From Paenibacillus terrae (lineage in GTDB: Bacteria > Bacillota > Bacilli > Paenibacillales > Paenibacillaceae), in contig NZ_PNXQ01000012.1 in NCBI RefSeq assembly GCF_005217525.1, forward strand, positions 499,936-547,196: a stretch of 47,261 bases of DNA. Reading direction: 5' to 3'. The notes beneath the pieces are model-generated. The model ran no database searches. It saw only the letters and a program-made list of their open reading frames with translations, and was not told where the DNA came from. The position numbers and the translations under genes were made by a program. Of this stretch, positions 36,968 through 45,187 are shown piece after piece (the stretch's first letter is position 1; the number at the start of each line of letters is the position of its first letter).

Positions 36968-37720
36968 GTGAAATTTGTTTTTGATTTAGATGGAACCATT
37001 TGTTTTCACGGCAAGCCTTTGAGTGAAGCGATAGTGCAGGCTCTGGACGCGCTTGTAAAAAAAGGCCATGAAATCATCTTTGCATCCGCTAGACCGATCC
37101 GTGATTTGTTGCCTGTGTTGCCGCTTCATATGCAGTATTTTCCAATGGTTGGCGGGAATGGCGCGTTTGTTTCCAAGGATGGGAAAATCATTTCAACCAT
37201 TCATTTTGACCCACACACAGCTGACAATATCATAAAGTTAATCAGGGAATTCGAGGCAGATTACTTAATCGATGGCGTTTGGGACTATGCTTATTCAGGA
37301 GATAGCGAGCATCCTATTCGGCGAAATGTGGACCCTGAGCAGCGAGCCCAAAATATACATTTAGATGAGCTGAATGAGATTGTAAAAGTGGTCATATTGC
37401 GTAGCCTTCATACGCAGCAAATCTTAGAAGAGCTTCAGCAGCTACCCGTCATTACGTATAGACATGGGCAAGAAGATATTATAGATATCAGTCCTAAAGG
37501 CGTGAATAAATGGACAGGCCTGCAAAAGTTAGGTATAGAACCGCAGCAATTTATTGCATTTGGCAATGATGCCAACGATGTGGAAATGTTCAAGCATGCC
37601 CGCCATTCCGTATGTGTGGGAGAGCATGCAGACCTTTCACAGTTGGCCACAGAAAAGGTTAGTCACGAAGAAGAGCTAATCATTACAAAAGTAATCGAGT
37701 TGATGGAGGAAATGCAATAG
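36968..37720 (+). CDS. HAD-superfamily (Cof-type) phosphatase
   Basis: A 250-residue cytosolic hydrolase. Motif I VFDLDGTICFHG holds both aspartates near the N-terminus. FASARPIRDLLPV carries motif II, a Cof-type cap follows, and FGNDANDVEMF carries the motif III/IV acidic residues. GTG 36968 with AGGAGGAGG upstream is preferred over a longer frame from 36896 that would overlap the Crp/Fnr remnant and lacks a site. Such enzymes act on sugar phosphates or FMN; the substrate is unknown. Confidence 0.85.
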   Translation: MKFVFDLDGTICFHGKPLSEAIVQALDALVKKGHEIIFASARPIRDLLPVLPLHMQYFPMVGGNGAFVSKDGKIISTIHFDPHTADNIIKLIREFEADYLIDGVWDYAYSGDSEHPIRRNVDPEQRAQNIHLDELNEIVKVVILRSLHTQQILEELQQLPVITYRHGQEDIIDISPKGVNKWTGLQKLGIEPQQFIAFGNDANDVEMFKHARHSVCVGEHADLSQLATEKVSHEEELIITKVIELMEEMQ

Positions 37721-37818
37721 ATACGTTTAAGCTTGTCATGCCAGTCTGCATAAATCGAACAAGTCCTTCATAGACATGTACTAATTCATTTAAAACATGT
37801 GCTGAAGGGGTTGATGAT

Positions 37819-39141
37819 ATGCGCCGGATTTCATGGATGCTTGCCATGGTCATGTGTGTAACGCTGCTGCTGGCCGGGTGCGGCAAGAAGAGCGCGGACG
37901 ATGTGGTTAAAGATTTGAGTGACGTGGTGAGTGACCTGAACAGCTACCACGGTACAGCTTTGATGACGCTGCATACCGGCGACACGCCGCAGGAGTACAA
38001 GGTGGACATTTCCTACCGCAAGCCCTCCTATTACCGAATTGCCATGACGAACGAGAAAAAGGATGTTACTCAGATCGTGTTGCGAAATGATGAGGGTGTA
38101 TTCGTATTGACGCCCAGTCTGAATAAGAGCTTCCGCTTTAAAAGCGATTGGCCGAACAACCAGGGCCAGGTATATTTGTATGAAACGCTGGTTCGCAGTA
38201 TTATCGGGGATGCTTCACGTCAACTGGCTTCGGATGATAAATCTTATGTATTCGATGTAGCGGCAAACTACAACAGCCACGCGCTGGTAAGGCAAAAAAT
38301 ATGGCTGTCCAAAAATAACTATGCACCCACTCAGGTACAGGTATCTGATGCGAACGCCAAGGTAGTTGTGGATCTTAAATTCGATCAATTTGCGTTTGAT
38401 ACGAAGTTCGACAAGGACTCTTTTGATATGGAACGCAATATGGCTTCTGGAAAAACAGGCAAGGGAAATGAAGGAACGCCTTCAGCCGGAGCAGTGGATT
38501 CCAGCGGTCAGCTTGATCCTACAGGTACGATTGATGGCACGACTGGCGTAATCTCGGGCGAGCAAGGACAAGTGCAGGGAACAGCAGGAGAGAAGGCACA
38601 GCAGCCGTCAGGAGAAGCGTCCATGGATGGAGCTGCCGCAGGCGGTACGTTAAAACCGGATAGCGCGGACGCGACGGGCAGCACGGATACGGAGGCCAAG
38701 CCGGATACAGCGGGCAACACAGAGGCGCAACAGCAAACTCCGGGCGCATCTGATGCAGCAACAGGGACATCGGCAGGCACGGATGCTGCTGAAGCTGTGA
38801 TGGGTGAGTTCGGCTTGATTGAACCGTCCTATACGCCGGCCGGGGTACAGATCAAGGATACGCCGGAACTGGAGGATAATGGTACACATGCGGTGATGCT
38901 CCGGTATAGTGGAACGTATAACTATACGATTGTGGAGGCGCGTCCGAAAGATCGGGCGGTATCGCTGGCCGCGGGTGAACTGGTCGATATTGGAGGAAGC
39001 TTCGCCGTTCTGACAGGTAGCGAGCAGCAGACGATGACCTGGATGAATGACGGTATAGAGTTCCGAATTACCAGTGCTGACCTGCCTGTGAGCGAAATGA
39101 TACAAATTGCCGCTTCTATACAGGATCAATCGGGTAAATAA
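37819..39141 (+). CDS. ydcC: lipoprotein of the YdcC/LolA-like sporulation family with a long low-complexity linker
   Basis: A 440-residue lipoprotein: hydrophobic signal and lipobox LLAGC at residues 17-21. Residues 22-210 resemble LolA/YdcC (KVDISYRKPSYYRIAMTN, QKIWLSKNNYAPTQVQV). Residues about 210-325 are a Gly/Ala/Thr/Asp/Gln-rich linker. The end is a DUF4367-like domain (VMLRYSGTYNYTIVEARP). B. subtilis YdcC is about 350 residues, so the linker is the main extra part. It sits directly before alr, as in B. subtilis. It is predicted to act at the outer face of the membrane, possibly in sporulation. Confidence 0.88.
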   Translation: MRRISWMLAMVMCVTLLLAGCGKKSADDVVKDLSDVVSDLNSYHGTALMTLHTGDTPQEYKVDISYRKPSYYRIAMTNEKKDVTQIVLRNDEGVFVLTPSLNKSFRFKSDWPNNQGQVYLYETLVRSIIGDASRQLASDDKSYVFDVAANYNSHALVRQKIWLSKNNYAPTQVQVSDANAKVVVDLKFDQFAFDTKFDKDSFDMERNMASGKTGKGNEGTPSAGAVDSSGQLDPTGTIDGTTGVISGEQGQVQGTAGEKAQQPSGEASMDGAAAGGTLKPDSADATGSTDTEAKPDTAGNTEAQQQTPGASDAATGTSAGTDAAEAVMGEFGLIEPSYTPAGVQIKDTPELEDNGTHAVMLRYSGTYNYTIVEARPKDRAVSLAAGELVDIGGSFAVLTGSEQQTMTWMNDGIEFRITSADLPVSEMIQIAASIQDQSGK

Positions 39142-39149
39142 AGCTTTAT

Positions 39150-39208
39150 AGACGGATGCAGACGATTTAGAGTGTATTTTGCTCTGCTTCCGTCCGTATC
39201 CGTCTTTT
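39150..39208 (+). terminator. hairpin terminator after ydcC
   Basis: AGACGGAT (39150-39157) pairs with ATCCGTCT (39198-39205), with an inner GCAGA (39158-39162) and TCTGC (39183-39187), followed by TTTTATTC. Confidence 0.6.
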
Positions 39209-39402
39209 ATTCATTCGAGGTCTGGGGGGTGCACCTCTCGCTTGGGAGCCATATTCTTTGCGGAGGATGCTGGCAAACGCCATCTGCCATTGACAGCCAC
39301 GTTTCAGAACATTACCATTAATCTTTGGAAGTAAGGACTTTGTCCATTCCGAATGGTAAAAGGTTATGTTACAGGCTAACAATTGAAGAAGGTGACTGGA
39401 TT

Positions 39403-40599
39403 TTGCAAGCACAATACAGATCGACCCGGGCCGAAATCAACCTGGATCACCTTGGCGCCAACTATAAGGCTTTTCGTAAGGCACTACCAGTGGATAAGCT
39501 GCTGCTGGCTTGTGTCAAGGCTAATGCCTACGGACACGGTGCCGTGGAAATATCCAAGGAATTGGAATGCCTTGGTGCGGATTACTTGAGCGTCGCTTTT
39601 CTGGACGAGGCTCTGGAGCTTCGGCAGGCGGGGATCAGACTGCCTATCCTTGTACTCGGCTATACCCTGCCCGAAGCTGTGCAGACGGCTTGGGAGCATG
39701 ATATTACACTGACCGTGTTCAGTGAAGAAGTGCTGGAGAGTATTCGCAGACTGGACCGTAAAGGAAGCGAACGCAAGCTGAAGGTGCACATCAAAATAGA
39801 CAGCGGCATGGGAAGATTGGGCCTGCTGCCTGGAGAAGAGGCGGTTGCTTTTGTCCGGCAGACTCACCAGTTGGAGCAAGTGCTGTTGGAAGGCATGTAC
39901 ACCCATTTTGCCCGCGCGGATGAAGAAGACAAAAGCTATACACTGCAACAGTATAATCGGTTTCAGGGCGTGGCGGAGGCGCTAAGGGAACAAGGCATCA
40001 CCATTCCCATTATACATACGGGCAACAGCGCGACCACCATTGATACCCCTGCGCTTTCTCCCAATATGGTGCGGATTGGCATCAGTATCTACGGCCTGTA
40101 TCCATCCGATGAGGTTAACCGCCAAGCCATTGAGCTACTGCCTGTATTGTCATTGAAGACGGCAGTGGTTTATACCAAGACGCTCCCTCCCGGCTGGGGG
40201 GTTAGCTATGGCACCCGTTACGTGACCTCCGACGAAGAGCGGATTGGCACACTGCCGATTGGCTACGCGGATGGATACTCCCGTATGCTGAGTGGGAACA
40301 TCGAAGTGTTGATACGCGGCCGCCGCGTCCCGGTGCTCGGCACCATTTGCATGGACCAGTGTATGGTATCCTTACAATCTTTCGCAGAGGATGCGGAAGA
40401 AATTCAAATCGGCGAAGAGGTTGTTCTCATCGGCCAGCAGTCCGGCGAAACGATTGCGGCGGATGAGCTGGCATCCAAGCTGGGTACCATCCACTATGAG
40501 GTGATCTGCATGATCGCACACAGGGTGCCGCGTGTATATACACGGGGAGATATCCCTGTCGTTCGAGTGAATTCGCTTCTTCCAACCCGCTGGGATTAA
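39403..40599 (+). CDS. alr: alanine racemase
   Basis: A 398-residue PLP enzyme that interconverts L- and D-alanine for peptidoglycan. Starting at TTG 39403, the PLP lysine falls at Lys39 (CVKANAYGHG), exactly as in characterised alanine racemases, which settles the start; GAAGGTG lies eight bases upstream. The family blocks IKIDSGMGRLG, HTGNSATT, RIGISIYGLYP and GTICMDQCMV are intact. It lies between ydcC and ndoAI, as in B. subtilis. Confidence 0.96.
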   Translation: MQAQYRSTRAEINLDHLGANYKAFRKALPVDKLLLACVKANAYGHGAVEISKELECLGADYLSVAFLDEALELRQAGIRLPILVLGYTLPEAVQTAWEHDITLTVFSEEVLESIRRLDRKGSERKLKVHIKIDSGMGRLGLLPGEEAVAFVRQTHQLEQVLLEGMYTHFARADEEDKSYTLQQYNRFQGVAEALREQGITIPIIHTGNSATTIDTPALSPNMVRIGISIYGLYPSDEVNRQAIELLPVLSLKTAVVYTKTLPPGWGVSYGTRYVTSDEERIGTLPIGYADGYSRMLSGNIEVLIRGRRVPVLGTICMDQCMVSLQSFAEDAEEIQIGEEVVLIGQQSGETIAADELASKLGTIHYEVICMIAHRVPRVYTRGDIPVVRVNSLLPTRWD

Positions 40600-40893
40600 T
40601 TTCATAACGCAAATTACCGGATATAAGCAGGAGTTTTCGCAGAACGTCCCGAAATATGTACAAAGGAAAGAAAAGAGCGCTGTAACTGTCAAAACGACGC
40701 ATCAGGCTCCGCTGACACTTGTATTTCGGGGATCAAACGCCTGTACGAAAACGAACTGCGTAGTTTATAATGGAATACAGCATAGATGATATACGAATAT
40801 CATATACATTCTCTTGTATTCCGTTTGAATAAATTACCGGGAATAACGTTATAATGGTACAATGGCGACAAGGTTTTGGGGGTGGAAGAGAAG
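40600..40893. other. alr-ndoAI intergenic region with promoter
   Basis: Noncoding apart from the promoter near 40825-40855. GGGGGTGG at 40878-40885 precedes the ndoAI start. No other gene or RNA is recognised. Confidence 0.5.
40825..40855 (+). promoter_or_regulatory. ndoAI: sigma-A-like promoter of the ndoAI-ndoA operon
   Basis: TTGAAT (40825-40830), a 19-base spacer and a perfect TATAAT (40850-40855). The long spacer weakens the -35 assignment. Confidence 0.5.
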
Positions 40894-41175
40894 TTGGCCA
40901 ATTTGCAGAACACCAAAAGAATAATGATCAGTTTGCCGGATCATCTCTTGCAGGAAGTGGACGGGATCGTAGCTATGGAAAATTCCAACCGCAGTGAATT
41001 TATCAGGCAGGCCATGAAGCTGTATGTGGGCGAACGTAAGAAACGTTACATTCGTGAAGCCATGCAGCGTGGTTATATGGAGATGGCTAAAATTAACTTG
41101 ACCATGGCCTCCGAAGCCTTTCATGCGGAGGAAGATGCAAACAGCACCTTGGGCCGTACAGTTAGCGGGGTGTAA
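40894..41175 (+). CDS. ndoAI: antitoxin EndoAI (MazE-like, ribbon-helix-helix)
   Basis: A 93-residue antitoxin, the same length as I recall for B. subtilis EndoAI when read from TTG 40894, which follows GGGGGTGG. The N-terminal ribbon-helix-helix part (KRIMISLPDHLLQEVDGIV, NRSEFIRQAM) binds DNA. The C-terminal part (RGYMEMAKINLTMASEAFHAEE) binds and blocks the toxin encoded next. Upstream in-frame GTG 40882 and TTG 40876 are alternatives. Its stop is six bases before ndoA, typical of a coupled toxin-antitoxin pair. Confidence 0.93.
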   Translation: MANLQNTKRIMISLPDHLLQEVDGIVAMENSNRSEFIRQAMKLYVGERKKRYIREAMQRGYMEMAKINLTMASEAFHAEEDANSTLGRTVSGV

Positions 41176-41181
41176 TCCATA

Positions 41182-41532
41182 TTGATCGTAAAGCGCGGCG
41201 ACGTTTTTTTTGCAGACCTTTCACCCGTAGTCGGTTCCGAGCAAGGTGGCGTCAGACCTGTGCTGATCATTCAAAATGATATCGGCAACCGGTTCAGTCC
41301 CACCGTGATCGTGGCAGCCATCACCGCCCAGATTCAAAAGGCGAAGCTGCCCACACACGTGGAAATCGACGCGGCAACGCATGGCTTTGATCGCGATTCT
41401 GTCGTTCTTCTGGAGCAAATTCGGACGATCGACAAGCAAAGGCTTACCGACAAAATCACCCATTTGGATGAAGAAACCATGCGCAAAGTGAGCGATTCGC
41501 TACAAATCAGTCTTGGCTTGATTGATTTTTAG
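41182..41532 (+). CDS. ndoA: endoribonuclease toxin EndoA (MazF)
   Basis: A 116-residue sequence-specific RNase nearly identical in layout to B. subtilis EndoA, which cuts RNA at UACAU. Landmarks are [47 protein letters not shown] and [12 protein letters not shown]. The start TTG at 41182 with GGGGTG upstream matches the conserved N-terminus. It forms a complex with EndoAI. The set sits between alr and tex. Confidence 0.97.
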   Translation: MIVKRGDVFFADLSPVVGSEQGGVRPVLIIQNDIGNRFSPTVIVAAITAQIQKAKLPTHVEIDAATHGFDRDSVVLLEQIRTIDKQRLTDKITHLDEETMRKVSDSLQISLGLIDF

Positions 41533-41558
41533 CATTTTGGAACGACGAGTGAAACGGG

Positions 41559-41590
41559 AAAAGGGCAGCGCGTGGGCGCTGTCCTTTTGC
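41559..41590 (+). terminator. terminator after ndoA
   Basis: AAAAGGGCAGCG (41559-41570) pairs with CGCTGTCCTTTT (41577-41588) with one G-U pair and a six-base loop. Confidence 0.7.
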
Positions 41591-41712
41591 GTGTCCGATG
41601 AAAAATGCAGGCTGGGCCTGGCTTCATCGTTACGTGCTGGCGCTTTGATTCTTTTTTTGTGATAATGAAAGATATGATGTAAGACAAGAGTTGCAAGGAA
41701 GAAGGGATAGCT

Positions 41713-43935
41713 TTGTCTAACGAGGAAACGAAGACGGAAATCCGGCAGGAGCCGAACGAAGCAGAACGCCAGGAGCGGATTGTCAAACAAGTGGCGAGAG
41801 AGCTGTCGCTGGCACTCAAGCAAATCCGTACGACGATCAGTTTGCTGGATGAAGGGAATACGATTCCTTTTATCGCACGATACCGTAAGGAAATGACTGG
41901 GGAACTGGATGAAAATCAGCTGCGTGAAATTGAAGATCGTGTGCTGTATTTACGTAATTTGGAGGACCGCAAGGTAGAGGTCATTCGCATTATTGATGAG
42001 CAGGGCAAGCTGACAGAAGACCTTCAAGCTGCCATCACTGCCGCGGTTAAGCTTCAGGAAGTGGAGGACCTGTACCGTCCATATCGGCAAAAGCGCAAAA
42101 CTCGCGCGAGTGTGGCGAAGGAACGGGGACTGGAGCCGCTGTCCATCTGGATCTGGAATCAGCCGAAGCAGGGCGATGCTCTGAAAGAAGCTGAGTCCTA
42201 TGTGAATGCAGAACTGGGAGTGGACAGCGCTGAGGCGGCAATACAAGGAGCCTTGGACATTTTAGCGGAAAATATAGCCGACGACGCGGCTATTCGCCAA
42301 TGGGTACGTCGATATACGCTAGACCATGGCATGTTGACCTCCGAAGCGAAGGATGCAGAGCAAGAGTCTGTCTACGAGAACTACTACAGCTATCGTGAGC
42401 TGGCTAAGAAAATGCCGCCTCATCGTATTTTGGCGATTAATCGCGGAGAGCGTGAAGGCATTCTCAAGGTCGGACTGGAGGTAGCGTCCGATCCGATTCA
42501 CAATTACGTCGCAGGTCAAGTGATTAAAGGCTCATCCGCCGTGGAAGAGCTGCTGCGCAACGTCATTGAGGATGCATATAAAAGGCTCATCGCACCCTCT
42601 ATTGAGCGTGAGGTGCGCGCTGAAATGACAGAGAAGGGTGAGCAGCAGGCCATCTCTATCTTTGCTGGCAATTTGCGCAGCCTGCTGTTACAGGCTCCGA
42701 TCAAGGGCCGCCGTGTACTTGGTGTCGATCCGGCGTACCGGACAGGCTGCAAGCTGGCGGTTGTAGATGATACGGGCAAGCTGCTGGAAGTGGCGGTGAC
42801 GTACCCGACACCGCCGAACAACAAGAAGCGTGAGGCTGCCGAGAAGTTCAAGCAGCTTATCGCCCAATACAGCATTGAGCTGATCGTCATCGGTAACGGA
42901 ACGGCTTCGCGTGAAACAGAGCAATTCGTGGCAGAAGTTATTGCTGACATTGGTGACAGTAGCTTGGCGTACCTGATCGTCAATGAGGCAGGCGCAAGTG
43001 TTTATTCCGCCTCCAAGCTGGCGCAGGAGGAGTTCCCGGATCTGGACGTGGCTGAGCGCAGCGCGGCATCCATTGCACGTCGTGTGCAGGACCCGCTGGC
43101 TGAGTTGGTCAAGATTGAGCCGAAGGCCATTGGTGTAGGCCAGTACCAGCATGATGTGTCACAGAAGCATTTGGATGAAAGCTTGAAGGATGTTGTAGAA
43201 TCGGCAGTTAACCATGTCGGTGTGGATGTGAATACCGCTTCCTCGGCATTGCTGTCCTATGTAGCGGGCATTAACGCGACGATTGCCAAAAATATCGTGA
43301 AATACCGTGAGGAAAACGGCAAATTCAACAACCGTCGTCAGTTGCAAAAGGTACCGCGTCTTGGCGCGAAAACCTACGAGCAATCGGTTGGCTTTATCCG
43401 TATACCGGGTGGAGAAAATCCGCTGGACCGCACACCGATTCACCCTGAATCGTACGCTGTCGTAGACCGCCTGTTGGCTGAACTGGGCATCAGCGCCCAC
43501 GATCTGGGCACCAAGGCTGCGACGGAAGCGCTGAACGTGTCTAACATTGACGAACTGGCCACGAAGCTGGAAGTTGGCGTGCCGACATTGAAGGATATTC
43601 TGGACAGCCTCCAGCGTCCGGGCCGCGACCCGCGTGACGAGTTGCCGTTGCCTGTATTCCGCAAGGATGTGCTCAAGATCGAGGATCTGGCACCGGGCAT
43701 GGAGCTTCAGGGAACCGTCCGCAATGTGATTGATTTCGGTGCGTTCGTCGATATTGGCATCAAGAGTGACGGATTGGTTCATATTTCGCAGCTACGCAGC
43801 GGCTTCGTCAAGCATCCGATGGATGTCGTATCCGTTGGTGATAACGTAACCGTGTGGGTGTTGAATGTAGACTTGAAAAAAGGCAGAGTTGGTCTGACGA
43901 TGAAAGCTCCGGCAGAAGCGCAATCGCAGGCATAA
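41713..43935 (+). CDS. tex: Tex family RNA-binding transcription accessory protein
   Basis: A 740-residue protein with the Tex layout: N-terminal helical region (TIPFIARYRKEMTGELDE), a YqgF/RNase H-like domain (LGVDPAYRTGCKLAVVD, VIGNGTASRETE), helix-hairpin-helix motifs (INATIAKNIVKYREENGKF) and a C-terminal S1 domain (GMELQGTVRNVIDFGAFVDIG). It binds RNA and affects transcription; the exact role is unclear in Gram-positives. TTG 41713 follows GAAGGG. It is the B. subtilis ydcI counterpart by position. Confidence 0.95.
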   Translation: MSNEETKTEIRQEPNEAERQERIVKQVARELSLALKQIRTTISLLDEGNTIPFIARYRKEMTGELDENQLREIEDRVLYLRNLEDRKVEVIRIIDEQGKLTEDLQAAITAAVKLQEVEDLYRPYRQKRKTRASVAKERGLEPLSIWIWNQPKQGDALKEAESYVNAELGVDSAEAAIQGALDILAENIADDAAIRQWVRRYTLDHGMLTSEAKDAEQESVYENYYSYRELAKKMPPHRILAINRGEREGILKVGLEVASDPIHNYVAGQVIKGSSAVEELLRNVIEDAYKRLIAPSIEREVRAEMTEKGEQQAISIFAGNLRSLLLQAPIKGRRVLGVDPAYRTGCKLAVVDDTGKLLEVAVTYPTPPNNKKREAAEKFKQLIAQYSIELIVIGNGTASRETEQFVAEVIADIGDSSLAYLIVNEAGASVYSASKLAQEEFPDLDVAERSAASIARRVQDPLAELVKIEPKAIGVGQYQHDVSQKHLDESLKDVVESAVNHVGVDVNTASSALLSYVAGINATIAKNIVKYREENGKFNNRRQLQKVPRLGAKTYEQSVGFIRIPGGENPLDRTPIHPESYAVVDRLLAELGISAHDLGTKAATEALNVSNIDELATKLEVGVPTLKDILDSLQRPGRDPRDELPLPVFRKDVLKIEDLAPGMELQGTVRNVIDFGAFVDIGIKSDGLVHISQLRSGFVKHPMDVVSVGDNVTVWVLNVDLKKGRVGLTMKAPAEAQSQA

Positions 43936-43975
43936 TACTCTACAAATCCGTATAACCGCCTTATTAGGGTATAAC

Positions 43976-44024
43976 AAAAGCCGGAATTTCCGAACCACTT
44001 CGGAGACTCCGGCTTTCATTTTTT
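43976..44024. terminator. bidirectional terminator between tex and cmpA
   Basis: AAAGCCGGA (43977-43985) pairs with TCCGGCTTT (44008-44016), with an inner TTCCGAA/TTCGGA stem, then CATTTTTT on the + strand and T-rich sequence on the - strand. Confidence 0.8.
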
Positions 44025-44038
44025 ACTGCCCTGAACTT

Positions 44039-44173
44039 CTACCCATTGTTGGCATCAAACTCTACACCCGGTGCTTTATGATAAAAAAACCAACAGTCAT
44101 TCAACAGTTTGATCTGGCGCCGGTCCTTTTTGTAAAAGGCCCGCATAAGCTGGTTGCTGAGCCATTGAGGCAA
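44039..44173 (-). CDS. cmpA: cortex morphogenetic protein CmpA
   Basis: A 44-residue gene on the - strand between tex and sprT. It starts at TTG 44173 with AGGAGGAG upstream. The protein reads PQWLSNQLMRAFYKKD, then RRQIKLLNDCWFFYHKA and a tail VEFDANNG. B. subtilis CmpA (37 residues, as I recall PNWL...QMQKAF...QIKLLNQCWYFYRKK) matches closely, and sits at the same place next to ydcI and ydcK. CmpA delays cortex assembly until the spore coat is properly made, so it acts in the mother cell. This gene is easy to miss because of its size and start codon. Confidence 0.9.
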   Translation of the reverse strand: MPQWLSNQLMRAFYKKDRRQIKLLNDCWFFYHKAPGVEFDANNG

Positions 44174-44334
44174 GCCAATCTCCTCCTCTGCGTTACATCT
44201 GTATGTTTAGCATATGGGGGGGGGGCCTAAAGTGTGCTTATCAATTGGATGGCTTATGAATTGAGGGTTAGACTTTGGACGCTATTTTGTAATATGCTTG
44301 GCAGGATGGGAGCAAAGGAGGGGATTGGGTAAGG

Positions 44335-44847
44335 ATGGAGTTCAAGTCCATAAGCAATTCCATGAACCATTCCATGAGCGATGAAGAGCTTCAGGAATGG
44401 GTGGAGCACATTTCAATGGAGAGTTTTGGCGTACCGTTCCGCCATCGTGCCAGCTTTAATTCGCGTCTGTCTTCCACAGGCGGTCGATATTTTATGAAAA
44501 GCCATCATATTGAGATTAATCCGCATCAGCTTGCAGCCTACGGGCGGTCCGAGGTGGAAAAAATTATTAAGCATGAGCTGTGCCATTATCATTTGCATTT
44601 GCGCGGGATGGGCTACCAGCACCGAGATGCGGATTTCAAAGCATGGTTGGCCCGTGTAGGAGGGAGCAGGCATTGCCAAACTCTTCCGGGGAGAGCGGAA
44701 CGGAAGCCGTTGCCTTATCGCTACAAGCTGGTGTGCGCCTCCTGTAGTCAGGAATACTTGCGGAAGCGTAAAATGAACCCCCAGCGTTACCGCTGCGGCA
44801 AATGTGGAGGTAAACTTCGTCTGCTGGCACTTGACGGCACCCCCTGA
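44335..44847 (+). CDS. sprT: SprT-family zinc-binding protein
   Basis: A 170-residue protein. The zinc metalloprotease-like motif HELCHYHLHLRG begins at His80, with Glu81 and His84. A C-terminal zinc ribbon follows (CASC...CGKC). This is the YdcK counterpart of B. subtilis. The SprT domain in eukaryotic Spartan removes DNA-protein crosslinks; the bacterial role is unclear. AGGAGGGG precedes ATG 44335 at slightly long spacing; ATG 44362 is possible. tRNA genes follow, again as in B. subtilis. Confidence 0.88.
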   Translation: MEFKSISNSMNHSMSDEELQEWVEHISMESFGVPFRHRASFNSRLSSTGGRYFMKSHHIEINPHQLAAYGRSEVEKIIKHELCHYHLHLRGMGYQHRDADFKAWLARVGGSRHCQTLPGRAERKPLPYRYKLVCASCSQEYLRKRKMNPQRYRCGKCGGKLRLLALDGTP

Positions 44848-44860
44848 ATCATGGTAAATT
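44831..44860 (+). promoter_or_regulatory. probable promoter of the tRNA-Asn/tRNA-Ser pair
   Basis: TTGACG (44831-44836), 18 bases, then TAAATT (44855-44860). It overlaps the sprT end and lies about 31 bases before the first tRNA. Confidence 0.45.
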
Positions 44861-44891
44861 AAATGTACTGTATGATCATTTACAGCAATGT

Positions 44892-44967
44892 TCCCTGATA
44901 GCTCAGTTGGTAGAGCACTCGACTGTTAATCGAGTTGTCACAGGTTCGAGTCCTGTTCGGGGAGCCA
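44892..44967 (+). tRNA. tRNA-Asn (anticodon GTT)
   Basis: A 76-base cloverleaf. The acceptor TCCCTGA pairs with TCGGGGA, the D-loop contains AGCTCAGTTGGTAGAGC, the anticodon stem is CTCGACTGTTAATCGAG and the T-arm has GGTTCGAGTCC. CCA is encoded at the 3' end. Confidence 0.98.
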
Positions 44968-44968
44968 T

Positions 44969-45057
44969 GGAGAGGTACCCAAGTGGCTATAAGGGGACCC
45001 TCTGCTAAGGGGTTAGGCTGCGAAAGCGGTGCGAGGGTTCGAATCCCTCTCTCTCCG
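44969..45057 (+). tRNA. tRNA-Ser (anticodon GCT)
   Basis: An 89-base class II tRNA with a long variable arm. The acceptor GGAGAGG pairs with the end TCTCTCC plus discriminator G. The anticodon loop reads CTGCTAA and the T-arm has GGTTCGAATCC. No CCA is encoded. It follows tRNA-Asn after one base. Confidence 0.97.
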
Positions 45058-45074
45058 TTGGTTTTTCAAGTCAG

Positions 45075-45123
45075 AAAAAGGACGCTTGTATGCATCGGAT
45101 GATGCTTGCGAGCGTCTTTTTTT
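45075..45123. terminator. bidirectional terminator after the tRNA pair
   Basis: AAAAAGGACGCT pairs with AGCGTCTTTTTTT (one bulge), with an inner TGCATC/GATGC stem. On the - strand it also ends in T-runs, serving the HAD gene. Confidence 0.75.
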
Positions 45124-45187
45124 GTCTATATTCGATTCTGAAAATAACGATGATCTGAAAAGTGGCACAGCATGTGAATTTTTTTGT

